Assembly: GCA_944326325.1 (NCBI GenBank)
Contig: CALVDQ010000011.1
Span: forward strand, 1-64,000
Reading direction: 5' to 3'
Length of the DNA stretch: 64,000 bases
From: an uncultured Bacteroidales bacterium
GTDB lineage: Bacteria; Bacteroidota; Bacteroidia; Bacteroidales; UBA932
Part shown: positions 25,677-34,692 of the stretch, piece by piece
Layout: each line of letters begins with the position of its first letter
How positions within the stretch are numbered: position 1 is the first letter of the stretch
Notes under the pieces: model-generated
What the model was told of the DNA's origin: nothing
The model's database searches: none
What the model saw: the letters and a program-made list of their open reading frames with translations, nothing else
Position numbers and translations under genes: made by a program

Positions 25677-25693
25677 GGTATAAAGTCAGTTTT

Positions 25694-26410
25694 TCAGTCA
25701 GAAGGTTCTGCGGACTGTCTGTATAGCCCGTATCCGAACAGGGCGAAGTCCCCTTTGCATGGATCGTCCGGGAAAATCTCCCTGAACGTGTCCGTTATTT
25801 CCCGGACCGTAGCCAGGTCTTTCTGCTTCCTGGAGGTAAGTCCCAGGCTTACGGCCATTTCGTAGACATGCACATCCAGCGGTATCAGCAGGTCTTTCTT
25901 GTCGCTGTGTTTCCAGAGCCCGAAATCCACTTTCCCGTCATCCCTGACCATCCACCTGCGCATCATGTTTATTTTCTTGTCCGGGGCTTTCGGGTCTTCT
26001 TTCCTGCCGTATATCATGGTACGGATCTGCTGGTTGGTGAATCCCTCGATGCTGTCAGTGTGCAGGTATATATTCCTGAGCCTGCCGCATATCTGTGCTA
26101 ATTCGCTCCATTTTACAGTCCTGTGCAGGCTGGTGTCTTCGTCCCGGTATTTTCCGTTCATCACGTAGTCGTACGGCCTCCACTGCATCTCGTCCATCGC
26201 CCTGCCGCAGTCTCTGACGATCATCGACCGCCTGCCCCAGGCAAGATGTGCCGCTATCAGGGCGGCAATCTCTACATCCGCCAGACTGTAATCCTGTCCG
26301 AGTCCTGAAACAAAATATCTGGGAAAAATTATCGGATCTTCCTCGAAGTAGACCGGATCATTGTACTTCTCCGCCCATTCTGCGAGCTGTTTCTTTATAC
26401 TTTCTTCCAT
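25694..26410 (-). CDS. TIGR02757 (DUF2400) family protein
   Basis: A 238-residue conserved Bacteroidota protein of unknown function (TIGR02757). Typical blocks are EDPIIFPRYF, ADVEIAALIAAHLAWGRRSMI, MRRWMVRDDGKVDFGLWK and PLDVHVYEMAVSLGL. The overall pattern resembles a helix-hairpin-helix DNA-glycosylase-like fold, but that is inference. A TATCTTTG box ends only seven nt before the ATG, suggesting a very short leader. It heads the run 26410-22243 with the kinase and tldDE. Confidence 0.85.
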   Translation of the reverse strand: MEESIKKQLAEWAEKYNDPVYFEEDPIIFPRYFVSGLGQDYSLADVEIAALIAAHLAWGRRSMIVRDCGRAMDEMQWRPYDYVMNGKYRDEDTSLHRTVKWSELAQICGRLRNIYLHTDSIEGFTNQQIRTMIYGRKEDPKAPDKKINMMRRWMVRDDGKVDFGLWKHSDKKDLLIPLDVHVYEMAVSLGLTSRKQKDLATVREITDTFREIFPDDPCKGDFALFGYGLYRQSAEPSD

Positions 26411-26417
26411 AACCTTG

Positions 26418-26425
26418 CAAAGATA
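26418..26425 (-). promoter_or_regulatory. -7 element for the TIGR02757 gene
   Basis: The reverse strand reads TATCTTTG here, a full match, ending seven nt before the ATG. A clear -33 TTTG is not seen. Confidence 0.5.
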
Positions 26426-26458
26426 GCGATTTTATCGGGATAAGATACCATAAATGTC

Positions 26459-26466
26459 TATCTTTG
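26459..26466 (+). promoter_or_regulatory. -7 element for nnr
   Basis: TATCTTTG is a perfect -7 match pointing right, 34 nt from the oppositely oriented box at 26418-26425. The predicted leader of nnr is about 55 nt. No good -33 TTTG is visible. Confidence 0.5.
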
Positions 26467-26528
26467 CTGAACCGGCGGCGCGTTCCGGGACGCCCTGACG
26501 GAATGATTCCAAATACAATGGACAAGAT

Positions 26529-28064
26529 ATGAAGATACTTACAGGAAAGGATATACGCGAGGCTGACCTTGCGACCATGCGGGAAGAAGGCATCTCGAGC
26601 CTGGACCTTATGGAGAGGGCTGCGGAAGCCCTGACGGCAGAAATCTGCAGGAGCGTGTCTCCGGATTATTCCGTGGTCGTATTCTGCGGAAAAGGGAACA
26701 ACGGCGGAGACGGCTATGCGGTGGCAAGACTCCTGTCCGGGAAATTCAGGGATATCACCGTAGTCTCCCTTTTCCCTGCCGGGGAAATGACTCCGGAGTG
26801 CCGGACCAATTCCGAAAGGCTTCCGTCCTGTATGAAAATTTTCAGGTTTCCTGTTCAAAAAGAGAAAATCTTTTTTCAGAAAAAGAAAATACTGATTGTC
26901 GATGCCATGCTCGGAACAGGCGTAAGCGGACTGCCCAGGGAACCTGTGGCATCAGCGGCGGATTTTATAAACGAGTGCCGGGAATCTCTCAGGAAGGACC
27001 CGGAAACAGATGATGTAAAGGTGTTTTCCATAGACCTCCCGTCCGGGCTTCCGACCGGACCTTCATCTGCAGGACAGGGGATTCTTGCCGTCGTGGCTGA
27101 CCGGACCCTGACCATAGAATTTCCAAAACTCTCCCTGCTCCTTCCTGATACGGGAAAGTATGCCGGACGGATTTCAGTGGTTCCCATAGGCCTCAGCCGG
27201 AAGTTCATAGGGGACTGCAAGTCAGACTGTGAATATGTGGAGCCGGGCATGGCGGAACGTATTCTTCCGGAACGGAACACCTTTTCCCACAAGGGCATGG
27301 CCGGCCATGCCCTGATAGTGGCCGGAAGCAGCGGGATGACAGGGGCTGCCATCCTTGCCACTGGGGCAGCCCTGAAATCGGGATGCGGGCTTGTGACTGC
27401 ACATATCCCTTCCGGAGAACGTCTTGCAATGCATATTTCCAATCCTTCCGCTCTCGTGAGCCCTGACCGGAGTCCGTATTTTTCTGAACTTCCTCCAGAT
27501 ATGTCCCGGTACACGGCAGCCGGGGCCGGTCCGGGACTCGGGAAGTCCCCCGAGACGGCGGAAGCGCTGCGCCGGCTTATGACGGCCGGATTGCCGATGG
27601 TACTTGATGCGGATGCCTTGAATATCATGGCTGCAAAACCTGAACTTCTCGGCATGATCCCTCCAGGCTCCGTCCTCACCCCACACCTCGGGGAGCTTCG
27701 CAGGCTGCTGGAGTCATACGGTAAAGGAAAGTCCTGGAAGGATGATGCGGAAAAGATAGGACTTGTCAGGGAGTTTGCGGCAGGTACGGGTGCCGTGGTT
27801 GTCGTGAAAGGGGCGCACACCATGATATGCACTCCTTCAGGCCGGCTGAAATTCAACTCCACCGGTAACCCGGGCATGGCGAAAGGCGGGAGCGGTGATG
27901 TCCTCACCGGACTGCTCACCGGACTGCTTGCCAGGGGCCTCTCTCCGGAAGATGCCGCCGTAGCCGCAGTCTATTTCCATGGAGCCGCCGGAGACCGCGC
28001 TGCAGCAAGCCTCGGGGAAGAGTCGGTGAATGCTTCGGATATACTGTCCCGCATACGGCTGTGA
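26529..28064 (+). CDS. nnr: Bifunctional NAD(P)H-hydrate epimerase / dehydratase
   Basis: A 511-residue repair enzyme: the N-terminal YjeF domain (about 1-215; GKGNNGGDGYAVARLL) epimerises damaged NAD(P)HX. The C-terminal ADP-dependent dehydratase (about 225-511; NTFSHKGMAGHALIVAGSSGMTGAAILA, LDADALNIMA, TPHLGEL, GNPGMAKGGSGDVLTG) returns it to NAD(P)H. The length equals E. coli Nnr. It is monocistronic and converges with the SUMF1 lipoprotein. Confidence 0.94.
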   Translation: MKILTGKDIREADLATMREEGISSLDLMERAAEALTAEICRSVSPDYSVVVFCGKGNNGGDGYAVARLLSGKFRDITVVSLFPAGEMTPECRTNSERLPSCMKIFRFPVQKEKIFFQKKKILIVDAMLGTGVSGLPREPVASAADFINECRESLRKDPETDDVKVFSIDLPSGLPTGPSSAGQGILAVVADRTLTIEFPKLSLLLPDTGKYAGRISVVPIGLSRKFIGDCKSDCEYVEPGMAERILPERNTFSHKGMAGHALIVAGSSGMTGAAILATGAALKSGCGLVTAHIPSGERLAMHISNPSALVSPDRSPYFSELPPDMSRYTAAGAGPGLGKSPETAEALRRLMTAGLPMVLDADALNIMAAKPELLGMIPPGSVLTPHLGELRRLLESYGKGKSWKDDAEKIGLVREFAAGTGAVVVVKGAHTMICTPSGRLKFNSTGNPGMAKGGSGDVLTGLLTGLLARGLSPEDAAVAAVYFHGAAGDRAAASLGEESVNASDILSRIRL

Positions 28065-28078
28065 CCGGATTCGTCGGA

Positions 28079-29488
28079 TTACTGCCAGTCTCTTGAATAT
28101 ACGAGTCTTACGGTGTTGTATCTCGCATCGAAGGCATTTTTTTCCTTGATATTGGTTCCAGGGATGTTTCCTGAAGTCCTGCCGCTCTCGCTGCTTGTAC
28201 ATTTGCATTCGGAAGAGGAATCCCTCCAGCTCCCGCCGCGGATTGCTCCATCGATGTAGGCTGCATCATCAACGTCGTTGCATACTTCCCCGTAGTTCCC
28301 TGACATATCGTACAGTCCGAGTTCGTTAGGGGCTTTCGTGGCTATTTCATGTATTCTGCCGCCGCTGTTACTGCCGTACCATGCAACTTCAGAGATATCG
28401 TTGCTTCCGCTGTATGTGTATCCTGAACTCCGGTTCCCTCCTTGTGCGGCATACACCCACTCTTCCGATGTAGGAAGCCGGAAACTGATACCGGTCGCTT
28501 CCGTTATCGCTTCAAGCAAGTTCCTGAATTCGGTCTTGGTTACACCTTCGTCGGTCCTGGCGTTTAGCCTGCTGACAGTTACGCTTCCTATCATGAAGTC
28601 GCTGTCAGGCGGAAGTTCGGTCTGCATGATACTGAAATCATCAATGCTGCCGTCACCTTCCACGTGGACCATCTCGAATGTCTTCCCGTCAACCGTATAG
28701 GTTAACGGTCCTGTCGTGCAGGACTTGACTTCCCCTAGATAATAAATGCCGTCCACTACTGCGTATGCGCAGTAATAGTAGGTAGTGTTGTCGATAAAGC
28801 CATTCAGGGTAAGGGAGAAATCTCCTCCGGTTACCGTACTGGCTTTCCTGCCGTTGTCTTCGGACAGGTTGCTGTCCGTCCCGTAGATAATGCCGGCTTC
28901 GACTTCATGGTCCGTTCCGGATACGCTGCCGGAAGCTTTTGCCAGCGGAAGCTCGGCAATGAGGTCGTTTGTCGTGACCTGTACCGGCACAATTTCATCG
29001 AATGCGTCCGACGATATAGGGGCGAAGCCTATGGCACAGGATTCTGCATCGTTTTCCCTTGTCTGCCATACAGCCGCCATAGTATTCTCCGGAAGGTTTT
29101 CGTAGACTTCGCATCCGCCGAGTTCTCCCGTAAATGTATATCCGCCGAATGACGCCTGGAAGTCTATTCCGGAAGATGTCCGGGGCATGGTGACGGCGGT
29201 AGCGACCAGCCTGTCTCCGTTCAGCTTGTAGGATATGGTCTGCCTGCCGCCCGGAGCCGTGAACTGCAGGATACTGTTGTCGGCCTGTTGTACCATGTTG
29301 TAGCCGCTCATATGCGAGATGATTCCGTCACGTGTCATTCCCCATTCCGTCACGGCGTTTTTCAATACTGCGTCGTTGCTTGTCCCGCCTCCGCTCACGG
29401 TATTGTCATGTGAGCAGGAAGTGAAAGGTGAGCATACCGCGATTGCGATGAGTATGCCGGATAGTTTATTCAATATTCCCGTTTCCAT
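28079..29488 (-). CDS. SUMF1-like (formylglycine-generating-enzyme fold) lipoprotein
   Basis: A 469-residue lipoprotein with lipobox FTSC (Cys25). Residues about 30-250 are strand-rich, with a fibronectin-like pattern at NTTYYYCAYAVVDGIYYLGEVKSCTTG. The C-terminal 200 residues are a SUMF1/FGE-sulfatase fold: FRLPTSEEWVYAAQGGN, VAWYGSNSGGRIHEIATKAPNELGLYDMSGN and IRGGSW. Catalytic-type sequence is eroded (GNYGEVCND for the usual GNVWEWCND), so it is probably a binding module. It is cotranscribed with the Ig-like protein 11 nt upstream. Confidence 0.8.
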   Translation of the reverse strand: METGILNKLSGILIAIAVCSPFTSCSHDNTVSGGGTSNDAVLKNAVTEWGMTRDGIISHMSGYNMVQQADNSILQFTAPGGRQTISYKLNGDRLVATAVTMPRTSSGIDFQASFGGYTFTGELGGCEVYENLPENTMAAVWQTRENDAESCAIGFAPISSDAFDEIVPVQVTTNDLIAELPLAKASGSVSGTDHEVEAGIIYGTDSNLSEDNGRKASTVTGGDFSLTLNGFIDNTTYYYCAYAVVDGIYYLGEVKSCTTGPLTYTVDGKTFEMVHVEGDGSIDDFSIMQTELPPDSDFMIGSVTVSRLNARTDEGVTKTEFRNLLEAITEATGISFRLPTSEEWVYAAQGGNRSSGYTYSGSNDISEVAWYGSNSGGRIHEIATKAPNELGLYDMSGNYGEVCNDVDDAAYIDGAIRGGSWRDSSSECKCTSSESGRTSGNIPGTNIKEKNAFDARYNTVRLVYSRDWQ

Positions 29489-29499
29489 CTCCGATATTG

Positions 29500-30663
29500 T
29501 TAATTGTCCGACGATGATTCGCCGATGAGTTCCTCGAGTACGCTGATCCTCACCGATACATTTCTATAGTCCATACCTTCGGACGGTTCTTTTACAGTGA
29601 CTTTGCACGTCGCCGATTTTCCGTTGGAGGTTTTCACTGTGATGACAGCTGTTCCAGGCGTCTTCCCTTTTACCCTGCCTGTGTCGTCTACGGAAGCTAC
29701 CTTATCGTTGTCAGTTTCCCATTCAAATCCGGTCATTGCATTCGAGGGTACAAGTTCAGGCCTGATCACCATGGAGTACCCTGAAGTAACCTGCAGCGAG
29801 GACGGCAGCGTAACCTGGTCCGGGGCAGGGGACACTTCTACCATAGCCTTGGCTGAAAGCCCGTTGTCGGTAGAAACCGTTATCGTTGCAGTCCCTTCGC
29901 CTGTCGCCGTCACTCGGCCGGAGGCGCTTACTGTCGCCACGCCTTCATCGGATGATGACCAGCTCGTTTCCGAAGATGCGCCTTCAGGTGTCATCCTGCA
30001 TTCGAACCGGCCGGATTTCCCTTCCTGGAGGGTAAGTTTCTCCGGAGTCAATGAAATGCCTGTCGCCGGGACATTCCTGACAGTTATCGTGCAGGTCGGG
30101 GCTTCTGTTCCCGTATTGCCGTTGCAGGTGATGATACATTCCCCCGGCCTCACGGCTTTTACGGTCACGGTCTTGACCCCGTAGGCGTGGTCATCTGAAT
30201 TGATGTTGGCAATCTCTTCGTCGCTTGTCGTCCATGCGACGAAGGGAAGGTCAAACCCTGACGAATTGGTGTATGTCAGTTTTACGCTCTGTCCCGGGTC
30301 CAGGGTGACATTGTTCTCGTTCAGCCTGAGGGAAGACGGCTTGCAGCTTATGTAATAGTAAGCCCTGCCGTTGTTCTTGTAGGATCCGGAGTGATAGGCG
30401 TACTGGCAGGTGACGGTGACCTGTCCGGAAAAATAGGAGTCGATCCTGACGGTGGCTCCCGAAATGTTCCCGGACACCGATACGGCACCGGTATTGTCAG
30501 AGTACCAGCCTGCAGCGTCCAGGATGCCCGGGACAGAAGGAGCCGGAAGATAGATGCTTTCCCCTACGTATCCGGACTGGGCGCGGGCCTGCCCGGCAAA
30601 GGCCAGCATGATTACCGCCGGCAGCAGTACAAGATTTGTTCTCAGGTATGGGTTCCGTTTCAT
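29500..30663 (-). CDS. Secreted protein with three Ig-like (Big_2) domains
   Basis: A 387-residue exported protein with a classical signal peptide ending AGQARA (about residue 28). After an N-terminal strand domain come three Big_2 repeats at about 110-195, 200-275 and 278-355. The second and third end in the pattern VATVSASGRVTATGEGTATITV. These are adhesion or spacer modules on bacterial surfaces. No anchor is visible at the C-terminus (NVSVRISVLEELIGESSSDN). It precedes the SUMF1-like lipoprotein by 11 nt and follows recG by 32 nt on the same strand. Confidence 0.78.
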   Translation of the reverse strand: MKRNPYLRTNLVLLPAVIMLAFAGQARAQSGYVGESIYLPAPSVPGILDAAGWYSDNTGAVSVSGNISGATVRIDSYFSGQVTVTCQYAYHSGSYKNNGRAYYYISCKPSSLRLNENNVTLDPGQSVKLTYTNSSGFDLPFVAWTTSDEEIANINSDDHAYGVKTVTVKAVRPGECIITCNGNTGTEAPTCTITVRNVPATGISLTPEKLTLQEGKSGRFECRMTPEGASSETSWSSSDEGVATVSASGRVTATGEGTATITVSTDNGLSAKAMVEVSPAPDQVTLPSSLQVTSGYSMVIRPELVPSNAMTGFEWETDNDKVASVDDTGRVKGKTPGTAVITVKTSNGKSATCKVTVKEPSEGMDYRNVSVRISVLEELIGESSSDN

Positions 30664-30695
30664 GGTGTTGGATTATGTTGTCTTGAAAAGCCGTC

Positions 30696-32861
30696 TCAAC
30701 TGATCTGGCTGTAGTCGCGTATTTTGTATTTTTCTTTCCTGATTTCCTCTGCCAGTCCTCTGTTCTTGGCCAGCATCAGCTTAGGGTCCTCTTCCAGTAC
30801 CTTCTGCGCGCATTCCCTTGCATCGTTCAGTATCATCCCGTCCTTTGCCAGAGAAGCGATGTTCAGCGAAATGGGCAGCCCGCTCTGCTGCGTACCTTCA
30901 AGGTCGCCCGGACCTCGCATCTTCATGTCCTCTTCCGCCAGTTCGAACCCGTTTTCGGTAGCGCACATCAGTTCTATCCTGCGCCTGGAGTCCTTGCTTA
31001 TCCTGTTGCCTGTCATGAGTATGCAATAGGATTTTTCCGATCCCCGGCCCACGCGTCCACGGAGCTGGTGGAGCTGGCTGAGCCCGAACCTTTCCGCGCT
31101 CTCTATCACCATGACCGAGGCATTAGGCACATCCACTCCCACCTCTATCACCGATGTCGCCACAAGGATATCGGCCCTTCCGGCGGCAAAGGCCTCCATA
31201 TTGAATCTCTTTTCCTCATTGCTCTGCTGCCCGTGCACTATAGCCGTCTTGTACGGAGGGAAGGGGAAAGCTTTGACCACCTGTTCATAGCCGGTCTCGA
31301 GATTCTTGTAGTCCATCTTTTCACTTTCGAAGATCAGAGGATAGACTATGAATACCTGCCTTCCGAGTGCGATCTGGTCTTTCAGGAACTTGAACAGGGC
31401 GTATCTCCTGCCTTCTGTGGCCGTTATGGTCTGTATCGGTTTCCTTCCCGGAGGGAGCTCGTCTATCACTGAGACATCCAGGTCTCCGTACAGGGTCATG
31501 GCCAGGGTGCGTGGAATCGGGGTCGCCGTCATCACAAGTACGTGCGGGGGCAGCCCGCAGGAGGATTTTCTCCACAACCTTGCCCTCTGTTCCACGCCGA
31601 ACCTGTGCTGCTCGTCGATGATTGCCAGTCCGAGATTCCTGAAGACCACGTTGTCTTCCAGCAGGGCATGGGTTCCGACGATTATACCCGTCGATCCGTC
31701 CTCCAGTCCGGCATGGATATCCCTCCTTTCCGAAGCCCTGGAACTTCCGGTCAGAAGTGCTGTCTTAACCCCGGTCCCGGCCATGTATCTGGAGATATTC
31801 TTGAAATGCTGCTGTGCAAGGACTTCCGTAGGTGCCATGATGCACGCCTGGTAGCCGTTCCCTGTAGCGATCAGTGACGTGAGTACGGCTACCATTGTCT
31901 TCCCGCTGCCCACATCCCCCTGCAGAAGCCTGTTCATCTGGTGGCCGCTTTTCATGTCGTCCCTGATTTCCGTGATGACCCTTTTCTGCGCACCCGTAAG
32001 CTGGAATGGCAGGGAATTGTAGCAGATGTTGAACGCATCCCCTATTTTCGGCATCCTGATCCCGTTCTCGTTCCGGCACCGTATGTATTTCTGTTTCAGC
32101 AGAGACAGCTGGAGATAGAACAACTCTTCGAATTTCAGCCTGTACCTGGCCTTTTCGAGGGCAGCCGTATCCTTGGGAAAATGTATGTTCCTGAGCGCAA
32201 AGTGTATAGGTACAAGCCCTTTCTCCACAAGGAGGTACTGGGGGAGAGTCTCTTCAATGTCCGGCAGTGCCAGGTTGAGGGCGTTTTCCATCAGCCGGTT
32301 CATCGTTTTTCCGGTAATGCCTCCGTTCCTGAGCTTTTCCGTGCTGGGGTATACTCCGGTCATCCTGCTGCCGGTCTGGCTGTCGCCGGTACCGGACTTG
32401 CTGTCCTGGGATGAAATGTTGTCGACTTCGGGATGTACCATGTTGAGATGGCCGTTGAAAACAGACGGTTTCCCGAAAAAAACGTACTCCTCTCCCGGTT
32501 TCAGCCTTTCGTACATCCATCTGATCCCTTTGAAGAATACAAGTTCCATATATCCGCTGCCGTCAGTCACCTTGACGCTCATCCTTTTGACTGTATTGAA
32601 CCTGACATCCGCCGGATCAATGCCGCCTTTCGCTCCGAACAGGTTCGTTTCCACGACTCTGGCCCTGACCTGTATGTAGGCCATGTCAGGCGCGGCGGCA
32701 CTTATCGGAATTATGCTGCTTCTGTCAATATACCGGAAGGGGTAGGTCTTTATCAGGTCACCGATCGTACTGATCCCCAGTTCATTCCTGAACATGGCCG
32801 CCCTTTTCGGCCCTACTCCCGGCAGAAACTGGATATCGGTATCGATGGCGTTCTTCTCCAT
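30696..32861 (-). CDS. recG: ATP-dependent DNA helicase RecG
   Basis: RecG remodels stalled replication forks and Holliday junctions. The 721 residues include the N-terminal wedge/OB region (YIQVRARVVETNLFGAKGG). The SF2 motor follows: Walker A LLQGDVGSGKTMVAVL, DEQHRFG as DEAH-like motif II, MTATPIPRTLAMTLYGD, VATSVIEVGVDVPNA and SAERFGLSQLHQLRGRVGRG. The C-terminal ...DLEGTQQSGLP is typical. It is separated from rnhA by 165 nt that hold two small inverted repeats. Confidence 0.96.
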   Translation of the reverse strand: MEKNAIDTDIQFLPGVGPKRAAMFRNELGISTIGDLIKTYPFRYIDRSSIIPISAAAPDMAYIQVRARVVETNLFGAKGGIDPADVRFNTVKRMSVKVTDGSGYMELVFFKGIRWMYERLKPGEEYVFFGKPSVFNGHLNMVHPEVDNISSQDSKSGTGDSQTGSRMTGVYPSTEKLRNGGITGKTMNRLMENALNLALPDIEETLPQYLLVEKGLVPIHFALRNIHFPKDTAALEKARYRLKFEELFYLQLSLLKQKYIRCRNENGIRMPKIGDAFNICYNSLPFQLTGAQKRVITEIRDDMKSGHQMNRLLQGDVGSGKTMVAVLTSLIATGNGYQACIMAPTEVLAQQHFKNISRYMAGTGVKTALLTGSSRASERRDIHAGLEDGSTGIIVGTHALLEDNVVFRNLGLAIIDEQHRFGVEQRARLWRKSSCGLPPHVLVMTATPIPRTLAMTLYGDLDVSVIDELPPGRKPIQTITATEGRRYALFKFLKDQIALGRQVFIVYPLIFESEKMDYKNLETGYEQVVKAFPFPPYKTAIVHGQQSNEEKRFNMEAFAAGRADILVATSVIEVGVDVPNASVMVIESAERFGLSQLHQLRGRVGRGSEKSYCILMTGNRISKDSRRRIELMCATENGFELAEEDMKMRGPGDLEGTQQSGLPISLNIASLAKDGMILNDARECAQKVLEEDPKLMLAKNRGLAEEIRKEKYKIRDYSQIS

Positions 32862-32945
32862 ATATGTCTTCCCGCTGCGTATGGTTGACGACAGTCCGAC
32901 GGATTATCATATCCAGCATCAGAGGATCCATCGAACTGTCAGTTA

Positions 32946-33023
32946 AGGATTTCCACGAAATCCTATTGTCTTGATCCCCGGTAGCCGTACGACCCTGTCC
33001 GCTTTCGGATATCCCCCGGATAT
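32946..33023. repeat. Two small inverted repeats between rnhA and recG
   Basis: AGGATTT-ccacg-AAATCCT spans 32946-32964 and ATATCC-ccc-GGATAT spans 33009-33023, just after the rnhA stop. Neither is followed by a T-run on the reverse strand, so a terminator role is uncertain. Confidence 0.35.
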
Positions 33024-33027
33024 GTGA

Positions 33028-33537
33028 TTATATAAGCGTAGGGTCCTGTCTTGAGAGCATTACATATCCCTTGTCCTCAGGAAGCTGCCTGCCTGCCGCA
33101 ACGGCCCCTGCTCCCGCCGCGACTGCAAGTGCGTCGCAACGCTCGTTTTCAGGGTGTCCGGAATGCCCCTTTATCCATCTGAAGCTGACCTTGTGCTGTC
33201 TGTATATCTTCAGGAACCTTATCCAGAGGTCGCTGTTCTTGGCCTTGGCAAATCCCTTTTTTTCCCAGTTGAAGACCCATCCTTTCTGTACGGAATTCAC
33301 TACATAGGATGAATCGCTGACTACGGTGATTTCGGCATTCTTCCACTTGACGGCTTCAAGCCCCACGATGACGGCAAGAAGTTCCATCCTGTTGTTGGTC
33401 GTCATGGCAAAGCCTCCCGACATCTCCTTCTCTTTCCCGGCACATTTGAGTATGGCTCCGTAGCCGCCCGGCCCGGGATTCCCGCTCGATGCCCCGTCGG
33501 TAAAAAGATATATTACCGGTCTTGCGCCGTCGGACAT
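33028..33537 (-). CDS. rnhA: Ribonuclease HI
   Basis: A 169-residue nuclease that removes RNA from RNA:DNA hybrids. The four catalytic acids sit in YLFTDGASSGNPGPGGYGAIL (Asp), NNRMELLAVIVGL (Glu), VVSDSSYVVNSV (Asp) and ENERCDALAV (Asp), with the WIKGHSG His. The C-terminus has about 20 extra residues. It begins 2 nt after the pdxA stop, so the two are cotranscribed. Confidence 0.95.
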   Translation of the reverse strand: MSDGARPVIYLFTDGASSGNPGPGGYGAILKCAGKEKEMSGGFAMTTNNRMELLAVIVGLEAVKWKNAEITVVSDSSYVVNSVQKGWVFNWEKKGFAKAKNSDLWIRFLKIYRQHKVSFRWIKGHSGHPENERCDALAVAAGAGAVAAGRQLPEDKGYVMLSRQDPTLI

Positions 33538-33539
33538 GG

Positions 33540-34622
33540 CTATTCTATGATTTTCCCGCCTTTCGGCCTGACCGTGCTGTCCGGAAGGCTGACCTGCATC
33601 TTGCCGGCCTGGAGCCCGTCGTAGGCTTCGCGGTTCCTGTAGATGTCCATCGCGGTGTAGATGGCGGAAATCATGGATCTCGGATCCGCTTCATCCTTGC
33701 CTGCCTTCTCGTAGGCGGTGCCGTGGTCAGGCGATGTCCTTACAGCCGGAAGCCCGGCAGTGTAGTTCACTCCGGACTCGAAGGCTATGGCCTTGAACGG
33801 TGCGAGTCCCTGGTCGTGGTACATGGCAAGCGTAGCGTCGAACTTGCTGTAGTTGCCGAGTCCGAAGAACCCGTCTGCGGAATATGGACCGAAGGCGAGT
33901 ATGCCTTCTTCGTTCGCCGTGTTTATGGCAGGAAGTATGACGGATTGCTCCTCATCCCCGAGCAGTCCTCCGTCTCCGCAGTGCGGGTTGAGCCCGAGCA
34001 CGGCGATTTTAGGAGAGATGATCCCGAAATCCCTCTCCAGGGACTGCTTCATGGCACGCAGCTTCTTCAGTATCTTTTCCTGGGTGAGGGCTGCCGGCAC
34101 ATCCTTGAGCGGGATGTGGCTCGTTACGATCCCTACCTTGAGCTGGTCTGAAACCATGATCATGGTCACGTCCTCAGCTCCGAATGCCTTTTTCAGGTAC
34201 TCGGTGTGCCCTGTGAAGCCGAATCCCTCGTTGTTCATCGCCCTTTTATTGATAGGGGCCGTGACGAGCACATCGATATTGCCTTCCTTCAGGTCCCCGA
34301 CTCCCTTTTCGAGGGAGACGATGGCCGCCTTTGCCGAATCCGGAGTGGACAGTCCCGGTTCTACGAAGACGTTCTCCGGAAGGCAGTTGAGGATGTTCAC
34401 CCTTTTCGGGTGGGCCTCTCTGGCGTTGGATATCACGTTGGTGTTTATCTGCCCAATGTTATGCAGCTGCTTCCTGTAGAAGCCGAATATCTTGGATGAG
34501 CCGTATATGACAGGCGTGCACAGGTCAAGCATCCTTTCATCTGAAAATGCCTTTATTATGACTTCGTATCCTATGCCGTTGCTGTCGCCCTGGGTTATTC
34601 CTACAACTAATTTTTTTGCCAT
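33540..34622 (-). CDS. pdxA: 4-hydroxythreonine-4-phosphate dehydrogenase
   Basis: PdxA oxidises 4-phosphohydroxy-L-threonine in the DXP-dependent pathway to pyridoxal phosphate. The 360-residue protein begins MAKKLVVGITQGDSNGIGYEVI; further upstream codons are not supported. Metal-binding His are in GHTEYL, HIPLKDV and YHDQGLAPFKAIAFESGVNYTAGLP, with the C-terminal RTSPDHGTAYEKAGK motif. Its promoter is the reverse half of the palindrome at 34639-34656, shared with divergent rfbA. Confidence 0.95.
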   Translation of the reverse strand: MAKKLVVGITQGDSNGIGYEVIIKAFSDERMLDLCTPVIYGSSKIFGFYRKQLHNIGQINTNVISNAREAHPKRVNILNCLPENVFVEPGLSTPDSAKAAIVSLEKGVGDLKEGNIDVLVTAPINKRAMNNEGFGFTGHTEYLKKAFGAEDVTMIMVSDQLKVGIVTSHIPLKDVPAALTQEKILKKLRAMKQSLERDFGIISPKIAVLGLNPHCGDGGLLGDEEQSVILPAINTANEEGILAFGPYSADGFFGLGNYSKFDATLAMYHDQGLAPFKAIAFESGVNYTAGLPAVRTSPDHGTAYEKAGKDEADPRSMISAIYTAMDIYRNREAYDGLQAGKMQVSLPDSTVRPKGGKIIE

Positions 34623-34656
34623 AGTCCTGGATTTTATTTTATCTTTGCAAAGATAA
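34615..34656. promoter_or_regulatory. Divergent pdxA/rfbA promoter with an 18-bp palindrome
   Basis: TTATCTTTGCAAAGATAA (34639-34656) is a perfect palindrome made of two back-to-back TATCTTTG -7 boxes (34640-34647 rightward, 34655-34648 leftward). Rightward, TTTG at 34615-34618 lies 21 nt upstream as the -33 box. Leftward the -33 box is weak. The two polymerases would compete for the same DNA. Confidence 0.65.
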
Positions 34657-34692
34657 CAAACTGTTTCCAAAAATATAAATTTAGGTACTGTT

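Noticed and set aside
26876..27919. 347-codon reverse-strand open frame
   Set aside because: Antisense to nnr, Ser/Pro/Arg-rich low-complexity translation.
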